The notes beneath the pieces were generated by a model, which was not told where the DNA came from, did no database searches, and worked only from the letters and a program-made list of their open reading frames with translations. A program made the translations under genes and the position numbers. This document shows positions 15,166 to 22,398 of a stretch of 23,401 nt of DNA, one piece after another; position 1 is the stretch's first letter, and every line of letters begins with the position of its first letter. The stretch spans positions 1-23,401 of the forward strand of contig DASUKA010000101.1 in NCBI GenBank assembly GCA_036278935.1, in the 5' to 3' direction. The stretch is from DASSNR01 sp036278935 (lineage in GTDB: Bacteria; Gemmatimonadota; Gemmatimonadetes; Gemmatimonadales; Gemmatimonadaceae).

Positions 15166-15591
15166 ATGCGCACCTCCATGAGCTCCACGGCAGTGTGCGT
15201 GGCCGGTCTTCTGTGCCTTGTGGGCATCCCACTGAGCGCGCAGGAACCCAAAGTCACGCCGGTGATGTCGAAGAAGCTGCCGGACATCCCCGGGAAAGAG
15301 CTTGTGGTGCTCACGGTGGACTATGCACCTGGTGAAGCAGACTCTCCCCACCGGCACAACGCCGACGCGCTGGTCTACGTGCTGGAGGGCACAGTGGTGG
15401 AGCAGGTGAAGGGAGGGAAGCCGGTGACGCTCACGGCCGGGCAGACGTTCTACGAAGGTCCAGAGGACATCCATATCGTGGGCCGGAACGCGAGCCGCAC
15501 CCGGCCGGCCAGGATCCTGGCGATCCTGGTGAAGAAGACGGGCGCTCCGGCACTGGTGCCGGTCCGGCCGCCGAAGAGCCGTCGCCGCTAA
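15166..15591 (+). CDS. Secreted cupin-domain protein
   Basis: A 141-residue protein. Residues 1-26 form a Sec signal peptide with a hydrophobic core (VAGLLCLVG) and an LSAQ cleavage site. A single cupin barrel follows, whose metal motif is SPHRHNADALVYVLEG (His62, His64, with Glu74 in the ligand position) and whose second motif contains GPEDIHIVG (His103). It is therefore likely a periplasmic metal-binding cupin. Related short proteins are annotated only as cupins, so the substrate is unknown. The C-terminus is basic (PPKSRRR). The start has an agaggag ribosome binding site, and a strong inverted repeat lies just upstream. It closes the plus-strand redox block and converges on the DUF4386 gene. 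Confidence 0.85.
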   Translation: MRTSMSSTAVCVAGLLCLVGIPLSAQEPKVTPVMSKKLPDIPGKELVVLTVDYAPGEADSPHRHNADALVYVLEGTVVEQVKGGKPVTLTAGQTFYEGPEDIHIVGRNASRTRPARILAILVKKTGAPALVPVRPPKSRRR

Positions 15592-15655
15592 TGGCAGGCT
15601 GATTGACTGAGCGCGGGACCAGCGCCGGGCGAAGGGGTGAGACCCGGACGGTTTC

Positions 15656-16354
15656 TCACGCCGGAACCTCGAGTTGGGGCGCCGTCACCGGTGCCGTCAC
15701 TGGAGGCCGTACCCCCCGGACCATCAGCCAGACACCTACCGGGATTTCATACGCCAGAATCAACATCCAGAGCCCATTCACGGGCGCGGCGCCGATGAAC
15801 CCCGCGATCCAGAGCGGAACGCATACCATCTGAGCGCCCTGCGTCACCACGCCAATCCACGCGATCACCGCCGGAACGAGACGACCACGGAGCAGCAGAT
15901 ACGCGAACAGGAAGCCGCCAATGATGAAGGAAAATGCTGCCAGCCGAAGGTCGGGTTCGTGGAGGAAGTAGGTTGCCATGCTGTTGACGTCGATCTGAGG
16001 GGCCGCGTGGCCTCCCGATGACGCCAGCCAGATCAACCCGAGTTTGCCGCGAAGTGCGGAGGCACCGAGCACGCCCTCACCCACGCGGAACATCATCGCC
16101 AACATGGCGACCGTGGCATCGACCGCCTTCGTGAGCCGGAACAGGGTGACGGCCAGAACCAGCGCACATACGACCTGCAACAGGTCGAGCACGACGGTGA
16201 CTCGCGCTTGACTCATCATTCGGGTCAGATCGCCGAGCTGCTGCGCGATATCGCCGGACCCCAGCACATTGCCGAACATGGTCGTGCTCGTCATGGTCAG
16301 GACGATGTAGACCAGGAACGCGATTCCGGCCCATCGGGCGTCTCTGCGCTCCAT
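15656..16354 (-). CDS. DUF4386 family integral membrane protein
   Basis: A 232-residue membrane protein with about six hydrophobic spans, near residues 7-27, 52-72, 82-110, 138-156, 160-182 and 194-213. The opening RRDARWAGIAFLVYIVLT, the RMMSQARVTVVLDLLQVVCALVLA region and the charged loop after the third span fit DUF4386. The function of the family is unknown. The ATG at 16352-16354 has a full aaggaggt ribosome binding site. It is convergent with the cupin gene and divergent from the cassette-like gene at 16736. A repeated TAPVTAP stretch near the C-terminus is low-complexity. Confidence 0.82.
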   Translation of the reverse strand: MERRDARWAGIAFLVYIVLTMTSTTMFGNVLGSGDIAQQLGDLTRMMSQARVTVVLDLLQVVCALVLAVTLFRLTKAVDATVAMLAMMFRVGEGVLGASALRGKLGLIWLASSGGHAAPQIDVNSMATYFLHEPDLRLAAFSFIIGGFLFAYLLLRGRLVPAVIAWIGVVTQGAQMVCVPLWIAGFIGAAPVNGLWMLILAYEIPVGVWLMVRGVRPPVTAPVTAPQLEVPA

Positions 16355-16361
16355 TGCGCCA

Positions 16362-16369
16362 ACCTCCTT
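16362..16369 (-). promoter_or_regulatory. Ribosome binding site of the DUF4386 gene
   Basis: On the minus strand aaggaggt lies seven bases before the ATG at 16354, a textbook match that fixes the start. Confidence 0.8.
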
Positions 16370-16496
16370 GTGTTGGGTCCGCTCGCCGTGCCCCTACGTC
16401 GCACGCCGCAGGAGGTTTCGGCTCGCCACCCGCTCTGGACGGCGGCGGATTCGCCGCGACAACTTGTCGGCAGCACGTGCGGGTCAGCTCGGCTGT

Positions 16497-16527
16497 CTGC
16501 ATGGAGCTCATGATGCGAATCATGCAG
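16497..16527. repeat. Nested palindrome in the divergent intergenic region
   Basis: ctgcatg (16497-16503) pairs with catgcag (16521-16527), and inside it catgat (16509-16514) pairs with atcatg (16519-16524). It lies between divergent genes and could be a regulator binding site. The surrounding stretch, 16370-16589, holds no gene I can support; a 24-residue frame at 16501-16575 (ending RAAVAFIYAAHW) is probably a relic. Confidence 0.45.
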
Positions 16528-16589
16528 TGGCTCGAGCGGGCTGCGGTCGCGTTCATTTACGCGGCGCACTGGTAGCCGGAGCGTGCTCG

Positions 16590-16723
16590 CGATGTGGCGA
16601 ATCGTCCCGCTGAACGAGCGCGGATAGGCTGCCGGGTGAGAGGTTGGTGGGGGCGTCTCGAATCGACTATCATTGCGCCTGGCGAGCCGGCGCCCGCCAG
16701 TGAGTTCGGTGTTCTCCTGCACC
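16590..16723 (+). other. Relic attC-like repeat, second copy
   Basis: This stretch aligns over its length with 4758-4896. The best block is 16669-16703 against 4842-4876, 31 of 35 bases identical, around gcgcctggcgag and gcgcccgcc. Both copies end in ctgcacc and lie shortly upstream of a small gene on the same strand (13 bases here from the repeat end, 33 there). The left core is lost and the pairing of its arms is poorer than in the first copy, so it is called a relic. Confidence 0.45.
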
Positions 16724-16735
16724 ACGGACCCTGGT

Positions 16736-17650
16736 ATGATCGAGTTCCGCTCGCGCGACTTCGTGTCGCTGGCCGACTTCCCCCTCCGCTGGCGCTGGAC
16801 GGAATCGCGCGGGAACATGCTGCCTGCACAGGCACTGTCGCGCATCCGCCCGCTCAGTGCCGCTCGCGCCGCCGAGCTCGCTCCGCATGCCGTGTATCTA
16901 TGTGACGAACGGCGTGAGCTGTCGCGGGAGATGCGTGCCGATGGCGAGGTGGCCGAGATGGCCGCGTGGCTCCGCACGCTGCGCATTGATCCGGCCACCC
17001 GGGTGGTGGTCTGCTGGGATGAGGTGAGCGCGGTGGTAACGGACTGGGCGCTGTTCTGCCGCTACTGGGATGACTTCTGCTATGCGGGCTCGGACCGCCA
17101 TAGGGGAGCCTGGCGAGCGTTGCATGAATCGATCATTTTCGCGTCTGAGCTCGGCGCTTCACCGTCACGGAGCCAAACCATGATTCGCACAACTGCTCGA
17201 TCGCTTGTGGAACTGATGTGGCTGGCGGCGATCTCCACCGCGGTCGCTCTGCCGCTGCACGCGCAGCAGTCGACACCGGTATTCCTCACGGGGCCGTGTT
17301 CGCGCACCGACTCGGCACGCGTCGTCAGCCTGGAAAGTGTCGTGGCCAGTCCCGAGGTCGCGCCAATGCAGAAGGCCGGGATGAGGCCGCCCGCCGCTCC
17401 CAGCGAGACCCAGCATGCCGGCTATGACGGGAAAGTGGTCGTCGCCTTTGTCGTGAACGCGAAGGGCAGGGTCGACCCGGCCAGCGTGTTCGTCATGAGC
17501 TCCTCGGACTCGGCGTTGAGTCGATGGGCCTGTCGGGCCGCCCCGGATATTCAGTTCAGTCCGGCACGGGATCACGGTCACGCAGTTGCCGCTCAGGCCA
17601 TGTTGCCATTCGTGTTCCGCGGGCCGCCGGCGGTGAAGGATTCCGTGTAA
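16736..17650 (+). CDS. DUF2947-like protein read through into a TonB-C-like protein
   Basis: From ATG 16736 one frame runs 304 codons without a stop. Residues 1-148 resemble DUF2947: LADFPLRWRWTESRGNMLP, then ALSRIRPLSAARAAEL, then VVCWDEVSAVVTDWALFC and RYWDDFCYAGSD, a family of unknown function common in cassettes. After WRALHESIIFASELGAS the family would normally end. Here the frame continues into MIRTTARSLVELMWL, which is itself a signal peptide start. A signal peptide buried at residue 149 argues that two genes have lost the stop between them, not that a true fusion protein is made. No strong ribosome binding site is seen at 16736. A relic attC-like repeat lies just upstream. Confidence 0.6.
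   Translation: MIEFRSRDFVSLADFPLRWRWTESRGNMLPAQALSRIRPLSAARAAELAPHAVYLCDERRELSREMRADGEVAEMAAWLRTLRIDPATRVVVCWDEVSAVVTDWALFCRYWDDFCYAGSDRHRGAWRALHESIIFASELGASPSRSQTMIRTTARSLVELMWLAAISTAVALPLHAQQSTPVFLTGPCSRTDSARVVSLESVVASPEVAPMQKAGMRPPAAPSETQHAGYDGKVVVAFVVNAKGRVDPASVFVMSSSDSALSRWACRAAPDIQFSPARDHGHAVAAQAMLPFVFRGPPAVKDSV
17180..17650 (+). CDS. Secreted TonB C-terminal-domain-like protein
   Basis: Read from ATG 17180 this is a 156-residue protein with its own signal peptide, ending near ALPLHAQ. After a linker with a Cys-containing FLTGPCSRTDSARV segment comes a TonB-C-like domain: YDGKVVVAFVVNAKGRVD, then SVFVMSSSDSALSRWACRAA, then ending AMLPFVFRG. The pattern of strand, G-x-V-D turn, SSD and final PFxF is that of the energy-transducer TonB C-terminal family. 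There is no long proline-rich spacer and no retained membrane anchor, so a role in energising a receptor is doubtful. It may be a stand-alone periplasmic domain. A cggag lies seven bases upstream of the ATG. It is probably translated separately from the upstream frame that covers it. Confidence 0.65.
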   Translation: MIRTTARSLVELMWLAAISTAVALPLHAQQSTPVFLTGPCSRTDSARVVSLESVVASPEVAPMQKAGMRPPAAPSETQHAGYDGKVVVAFVVNAKGRVDPASVFVMSSSDSALSRWACRAAPDIQFSPARDHGHAVAAQAMLPFVFRGPPAVKDSV

Positions 17651-17694
17651 GCCTGGCGTCGACCGGCGATCACCATCAGTATTTGCTCAGCGCC

Positions 17695-17922
17695 ATGAGC
17701 AACCTCGATCACGGGGTCCACTCGGATACAATGGCTGATGCCGCGGCGGCCGACATCGCGGCGTGGGATCGCGCTGCCGATCGCTACGCGGAGATCGTCG
17801 ACCGTGGTGCGGCGGTCCTGTCGGAGCCCGCAGATCAGGCCTATGGCGTTCGCGAATTTGCCATTCGAGATCTCAACGGTGTCGGGATCGTATTCGGCCA
17901 GGACATCGAGCCCGACCGATGA
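17695..17922 (+). CDS. VOC (glyoxalase/bleomycin-resistance fold) protein fragment
   Basis: A 75-residue frame whose second half is the recognisable C-terminal half of a VOC domain: RYAEIVDRGAAVLSEPADQ, then AYGVREFAIRDLNGVGIVFGQDI, ending in a charged tail. In complete proteins of about 120-130 residues this is preceded by another beta-alpha-beta-beta-beta unit that is not found here in any frame. The first 25 residues (MSNLDHGVHSDTMADAAAAD) are not family-like. The metal Glu in the VREF/RDLNG region is partly retained, but half the fold is missing. A truncated cassette gene is the simplest reading. No good ribosome binding site is visible. Confidence 0.5.
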   Translation: MSNLDHGVHSDTMADAAAADIAAWDRAADRYAEIVDRGAAVLSEPADQAYGVREFAIRDLNGVGIVFGQDIEPDR

Positions 17923-18063
17923 CGAAGGGCCCGCCGCCGCACAGACAACGGACTGCCGCGGACAGAGCGGACTGGCGTTGCGCATGATCGCCAGGCCGGG
18001 CCGCACTTCGCAATGCGTGATGTGACGTGCACGTGCTGGTCAAACGCCGTCTTCGGAGATCCC

Positions 18064-18450
18064 ATGAGACGATCCCTCGTCGGTCTGATCCCGCTTCTCG
18101 CGCTGGCGTGCGCCGGCTCGACCACGCCAACGGTCCGTGTCGATGGGGTGTGGACGCTCACCTCCACGCCCTTCACCCCGGTCGAGCCCCGCAGTCTGGA
18201 CCTCCGCCAGCAAGGGTCAACCGTGACGGGAACCGGCACGGCGATGGGGGTGGACACGCCGTTCCTGCTCCCCGTGACGGGGACCTTCCAGAACACCGTC
18301 CTCGATATCCAACTTGGCGACACGGCCCACAACACCCAGGCGGGGCGCATCACGGCGACACTGACGTCCGCCAATCAGCTTGTCGGGCGCTTCAAGGCGG
18401 ACACCAACGCCGGCGGCGGTTCCGATACGGTGACCTACACTCGGCAGTAA
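18064..18450 (+). CDS. Small hypothetical lipoprotein
   Basis: A 128-residue protein starting MRRSLVGLIPLLALACAGS, with a lipobox LALAC so that Cys16 is the likely lipidated residue. The mature part is rich in Thr, Gly and Val (VDGVWTLTSTPF, LDLRQQGSTVTGTGTAMG, AGRITATLTSANQLVGRF) and looks like a small beta-barrel or lipocalin-like fold. Proteins of this pattern, often starting with a GxW box as here, are common as outer-membrane-associated lipoproteins of unknown role. A ggag five bases before the ATG supports the start. It converges with the TonB-dependent receptor gene, ending 55 bases from it; no clear terminator is seen between them. Confidence 0.7.
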   Translation: MRRSLVGLIPLLALACAGSTTPTVRVDGVWTLTSTPFTPVEPRSLDLRQQGSTVTGTGTAMGVDTPFLLPVTGTFQNTVLDIQLGDTAHNTQAGRITATLTSANQLVGRFKADTNAGGGSDTVTYTRQ

Positions 18451-18505
18451 CGTCGCGCGGCCGCGTTGGCCGATCGTCCTTCCCGGTGTGACGACCGAAA
18501 CGATA

Positions 18506-21500
18506 TCACGGCAGACGCCCCGTCAGCGGTCCACGGTCCCCCCGATCCACCTGGTCCGGGGTCTGCTCCAGTATCTGCCGCCACAGGAGCGGAATGCGCA
18601 GGTACTGCTCCTTCGTGAGCACCCGCCGGAGCGCCGGAGCATCCACGATGACCGCGCGATTCGCACTATGGTACGTGTCATGCCAGCGTTCCCGCGCCTC
18701 GGCGCCGCCGAACTCGCCGTGGAGCGACGCGAGAAAGGTCGCCAGGTCATCGTACAATGAGTCGCGAAAGGTACCGTAGCGCTCCGCCATACCGGAAATG
18801 GCGGCGACCTGCGCCGTGTCGAGTCCCAGCCCCAGACTGTCGCCCATGCGCACGATCAAGTCGTAGAGGTTCGCCGGACGGTGGGCGATGCGCTGCCGGA
18901 TCTCCGGCTCGGTCAGCAGGCTGTCGCCCGGCAGGGGACGCAACAGAAGCTTGAGCCACGACGATTCCTGATTGGGGCCGATGTTCAATCGGACATCGAT
19001 CGAGACCGAGAACGGCGCGCGGTAGCCCAGGCGGGCCGCGGCGCTGGAGCCGAAGAAGGGATTGACGTCGTACTGGTAGCGCCGCGTCGCCGGGTCGAAG
19101 CCGCGGACCGTGAGCAATCGCGCGTCGGGAAACGCGGGTTGCCCCCACCCGTGCAGCCCGTTGGCGCCATGGAGCAGGGCGTCGGCGCCGGCCAGCAGGT
19201 TCGTGAAGATGAGTTGGATACTGCCGCGGTTCCCGAAGCCGAGCCGATACCGGTCGAACGAGACCACGGCATTCAGCCTCGTGGTCCACGGGCCGGTACA
19301 ACTGTTCGTCCCCGCGATCCGGCCACGCTGCGCCTCGAGGCAGGAGGCGGCCCAGTGGGGCGCGTGATTCAAGAGCGCTGCCATGGCGTCACGGGTCTCC
19401 GCGCTCGGCGCCAGAGCCGGGTCGAACACGAACGCGCGATCGTTGAGGTATCCGTCGCCGTTGATGTCGCTCCCGACCATCGGCGTGAAGTGCACCCCCG
19501 ACGTGAATTGGGCGAAGGCGTTGACATACAGCAGTCGCTTGATGGGAAAGGTCGCGGACGCGACGAGCGTGTGCGTTGGAGCGGCGGCCGTGCTCCACTG
19601 GTGCACCCGCGGATCGCCGGCCGTCGTGCCGCCGAAGCCCGTCAGCCGTGCCCGGTAATCCTTGAAGGCGTACGCGAGCCGGAACGACATGCTGCTTCCC
19701 ACCTTCGGTCTGAAGCCCAGGTTCCCCGTGAGCTGCACCCCTTTGAGCTCGCCCGTCGAGGTCTGTTGCGTGACCGGCCCCAGCTGCTCGGTGAGGCGGC
19801 TGGTCGAGGGCGACACTCTCCCGCTGGCGGCGTCGATGCCGCTCGCATCGACGAAGACGGGCCGATCCGCCTCGTTCGCGAGCGTGAAGCGCTGGACTCC
19901 CGCGAAGTTGCGGTCCACCAACTCCGGTTGGCGGCGACTGAGCATCGCCGTGGCGCCCACCCGGGCCGTGATCGGCCGCGTGACCTGTGCCGCCGTCGAG
20001 AATTGCGCACGCCAACTGCGCGGCGCCGTGTAGTCCGGCGCGTACGCCGCAATGCGGGGCGCCTGCTCCGACAGCGCGCTCGACGCGCCCGAGCGACACT
20101 GTGTGGGGGCGGGCACGGTCGCGTCGAAGTAGCCCGACCAGTCGGGAGCGGGGACGGCCGCTCCGACACAGCGAAGCTGCACGGGATCGACCGTGCCCAG
20201 CGTGCTGGCGAACGCATGTGACGCGAGCGGTGCCGTGTATTCCCGCACCCCACCGGAAAAGTGGAAGCGTGGCTCCGAGCTGCCGGCCTGCATCGAGAAC
20301 TTCCCGGCCCTGGCGCTGAAACCGGCCATGGGGGAAATGGTCAGCGACGATGGCTCGACGTCCGTGCGGACGCCCAGCACCGATGCCGCCACCGGGTCGA
20401 GCGTCAGCGCGCTCGTGACCCGGCTGTACTCGGTGCGCACCCCATACTGGAGCTGGAAGTTGGACCGCCGCGCGTGGGGCGAGTAGATACTCCCGAGGCC
20501 GAGCGCCGCCACGACGCCATTCGCGCGGCGCGTGCCGTCCGCAATCGTCCGCTGGAAGTCGGAGGGCTGGTCGCTCGCAAAGTCAGCCGGCGACTCGAAG
20601 CGGAAGGTGCCCGGACCGTCGCGCTCGGAGATCGAGCTCTGATCGGCGGCGGCGTCGAGCGTGATCTGAAAGAAATGCTTCCCGCTCACGGAATACCACG
20701 ACGTCTGGTTGCGCAACTCGACGGCGCGGTGATCGGTGGTGGTCACCGCTGAGGCCCCGCCGCCCCCAAGGTGCAGGAACGCGGCCGCATCGCGCGCCGT
20801 CGCCCCCGAATCCGCTTCCGTGCCCGCCTGGACGAGCGCATCCGGTGCGATGAGGTCCGGCGCGGTGCTGACGTGGTTGACGCCCGCCGTGAGCTGCGTC
20901 TCGTTGAGGAAGGGCCCGGGATAGAGCGACGCGCCCGCCTGGATGGACACGCTGCCGCCGGTCGTGTGGGAGGCGGAGGATTCGAGGGCGAAGGGCGACG
21001 TCCCGATGCCGGTGCTGTGGTTGCCGCTCGCGCTGAGCAGGAGACTGTAGTCGCTGCTGAACGCCCGCGAGCCGCCCGGCGCAATGCCCGGGATGTAGTC
21101 GGCCCGCACCATCGCGATTCCCCCGAGGTTGGCATTGTCCACGCGCCCACCCGAGCCCTGCAGCGGGAAGCCGCGCGCCTGCGCGATGTCCAGCAGGTGC
21201 GCTGCCGAGTCGGGGTCGATGCTGGCGGCGCGCAGCAGGTCGGGCCCCACGACGTCGAGCGGCGTCACTCGCCGCCGCCCCCCTCTGACGTCGGCCAACG
21301 CCGAGTAGAACAGGCGATTCGTGCGGATGGGCCCGCCCGCCACGCCGTTGGCGATGAACTGTTCGTAGCGATTGTCGATGCCCGGCGTGCCGGACGGAGC
21401 CCACTGCAGCCACGGCGCCTGGAGCGTGCCGCGCAGCCGGCGCACGCTCGCATTGCCGCCGCCCTCCATTTGCAACTGGACATGCGCCCCGGCGCCGCCC

Positions 21501-22273
21501 TGGCCGGGGTCGTACGTGGACTGGACCACCTGCGCGCGCAGCCCCTCGCGCGGCAGCGCCGCGCCCAGGAAGTTCAGGTTGTTGAGCGTGACGGCATTCT
21601 GATCCGGCGAGAGACCGAACGCCGAGATGGAGGGAATGCCGCCCGCGGGATCGGGAATCACCGTCAGCCCCGGCATGGTGGCCATGGCGGCGGCCAGCCC
21701 GCCTGCGGGATCGCCGTTCACGGCGTCCCCCAGATCCAGACGGGCGGTGTCGGCCCCGGGCATCCGCGGAAACTCCCCGGCCGGACGGCGGGGCCGCGGT
21801 CGCTTCGCCTCGACGCGCACGGCGGTCAACTTCTCCGCCACCGGCACGAGCCGAAAGGTGGCGACGAACGCATGCTGCCCGGCGCTCGCCCGGGTCAGCG
21901 TGTCCGTCGTGGGGGCATAACCGAGGAAGGCCGCGGTGACGAGGTAGCGGCGTGGCCCCGCCGCGTGGACGAGGCGAAAGCGGCCGTCGTTGTCGGCCCG
22001 CGCGACCGTCTGGTCGGCGCTGTCGCCCGGGACCACGAGGACGATCTCCGCGCTGGCGAGGGGCTCGTTCGTCGCGCTCAGCACGCGCCCGCGAATGGTA
22101 TCCTGCTGCTGGGCCGCGGCGGCCGTGGCGGTGGCGGCGAGGAGCGCGGTGGCCAGGGTCGCGCGGCGGCACGGCGTCGGAGCGAGGACACGACACATCA
22201 ACGTGAGACGACGGCTACGCGCCCGGTTCACTCGGCGCTGTGGCGCTACGGCAGCATGATCCTGGCTCGACAT
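18506..22273 (-). CDS. TonB-dependent receptor with carboxypeptidase-like N-domain and C-terminal extension
   Basis: A 1255-residue outer-membrane protein. After a signal peptide (core TLATALLAATATAAAAQ) comes a carboxypeptidase regulatory-like beta-sandwich (TIRGRVLSATNEPLASAEIV to about residue 150). The plug follows (GDPAGGLAAAMATMPGLTVI, then AVTLNNLNFLGAALP, with QVVQSTYDPGQGGAGAHVQL), then a long 22-strand-type barrel with many aromatic-ended strands. The barrel appears to end at APFSVSIDVRLNIGP. A further 157 or so residues are mostly helical (18506-18979), with LTEPEIRQRIA and LTKEQYLRIPLLWRQIL. The substrate is unknown; no clear TonB box is seen. ATG 22273 has a gggaggc ribosome binding site, while ATG 22198 would give a more ordinary signal peptide. 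The RCC1 gene lies 125 bases upstream on the same strand. Confidence 0.88.
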   Translation of the reverse strand: MSSQDHAAVAPQRRVNRARSRRLTLMCRVLAPTPCRRATLATALLAATATAAAAQQQDTIRGRVLSATNEPLASAEIVLVVPGDSADQTVARADNDGRFRLVHAAGPRRYLVTAAFLGYAPTTDTLTRASAGQHAFVATFRLVPVAEKLTAVRVEAKRPRPRRPAGEFPRMPGADTARLDLGDAVNGDPAGGLAAAMATMPGLTVIPDPAGGIPSISAFGLSPDQNAVTLNNLNFLGAALPREGLRAQVVQSTYDPGQGGAGAHVQLQMEGGGNASVRRLRGTLQAPWLQWAPSGTPGIDNRYEQFIANGVAGGPIRTNRLFYSALADVRGGRRRVTPLDVVGPDLLRAASIDPDSAAHLLDIAQARGFPLQGSGGRVDNANLGGIAMVRADYIPGIAPGGSRAFSSDYSLLLSASGNHSTGIGTSPFALESSASHTTGGSVSIQAGASLYPGPFLNETQLTAGVNHVSTAPDLIAPDALVQAGTEADSGATARDAAAFLHLGGGGASAVTTTDHRAVELRNQTSWYSVSGKHFFQITLDAAADQSSISERDGPGTFRFESPADFASDQPSDFQRTIADGTRRANGVVAALGLGSIYSPHARRSNFQLQYGVRTEYSRVTSALTLDPVAASVLGVRTDVEPSSLTISPMAGFSARAGKFSMQAGSSEPRFHFSGGVREYTAPLASHAFASTLGTVDPVQLRCVGAAVPAPDWSGYFDATVPAPTQCRSGASSALSEQAPRIAAYAPDYTAPRSWRAQFSTAAQVTRPITARVGATAMLSRRQPELVDRNFAGVQRFTLANEADRPVFVDASGIDAASGRVSPSTSRLTEQLGPVTQQTSTGELKGVQLTGNLGFRPKVGSSMSFRLAYAFKDYRARLTGFGGTTAGDPRVHQWSTAAAPTHTLVASATFPIKRLLYVNAFAQFTSGVHFTPMVGSDINGDGYLNDRAFVFDPALAPSAETRDAMAALLNHAPHWAASCLEAQRGRIAGTNSCTGPWTTRLNAVVSFDRYRLGFGNRGSIQLIFTNLLAGADALLHGANGLHGWGQPAFPDARLLTVRGFDPATRRYQYDVNPFFGSSAAARLGYRAPFSVSIDVRLNIGPNQESSWLKLLLRPLPGDSLLTEPEIRQRIAHRPANLYDLIVRMGDSLGLGLDTAQVAAISGMAERYGTFRDSLYDDLATFLASLHGEFGGAEARERWHDTYHSANRAVIVDAPALRRVLTKEQYLRIPLLWRQILEQTPDQVDRGDRGPLTGRLP

Positions 22274-22276
22274 CCC

Positions 22277-22284
22277 GCCTCCCT
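22277..22284 (-). promoter_or_regulatory. Ribosome binding site of the TonB-dependent receptor
   Basis: On the minus strand agggaggc lies three bases ahead of the ATG at 22273. This favours that start over the in-frame ATG at 22198, which has none, even though it adds 25 residues before the signal peptide core. Confidence 0.6.
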
Positions 22285-22306
22285 TGCGCACCTTTGTGCA
22301 CGAGCG

Positions 22307-22335
22307 GGCGGGAGCGGCACCGCAGCTCTCCCGCC
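22307..22335 (-). terminator. Possible hairpin between the RCC1 and receptor genes
   Basis: ggcgggag (22307-22314) pairs perfectly with ctcccgcc (22328-22335) around a 13-base loop. It is in the 125-base gap downstream of the RCC1 gene. No T-tract follows in the minus direction, so termination is uncertain and it may only tune readthrough into the receptor. Confidence 0.35.
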
Positions 22336-22398
22336 GTCTCGGCCACACCAGCCAACGCCCAGCCGGGTACCGCTCTGTCGGAGCAGGATGGCGAGCAG

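Noticed and set aside
4850..17660. Recurrent gcctggcg octamer (near 4850, 6530, 16678, 17108, 17651)
   Set aside because: Apart from the two copies within the attC-like repeat, the flanks differ. A few such octamers are expected by chance in GC-rich sequence.
17945..17980. Possible attC between caacg and cgttg
   Set aside because: The arms beyond the outer five bases do not pair well and the cores do not fit RYYYAAC and GTTRRRY.
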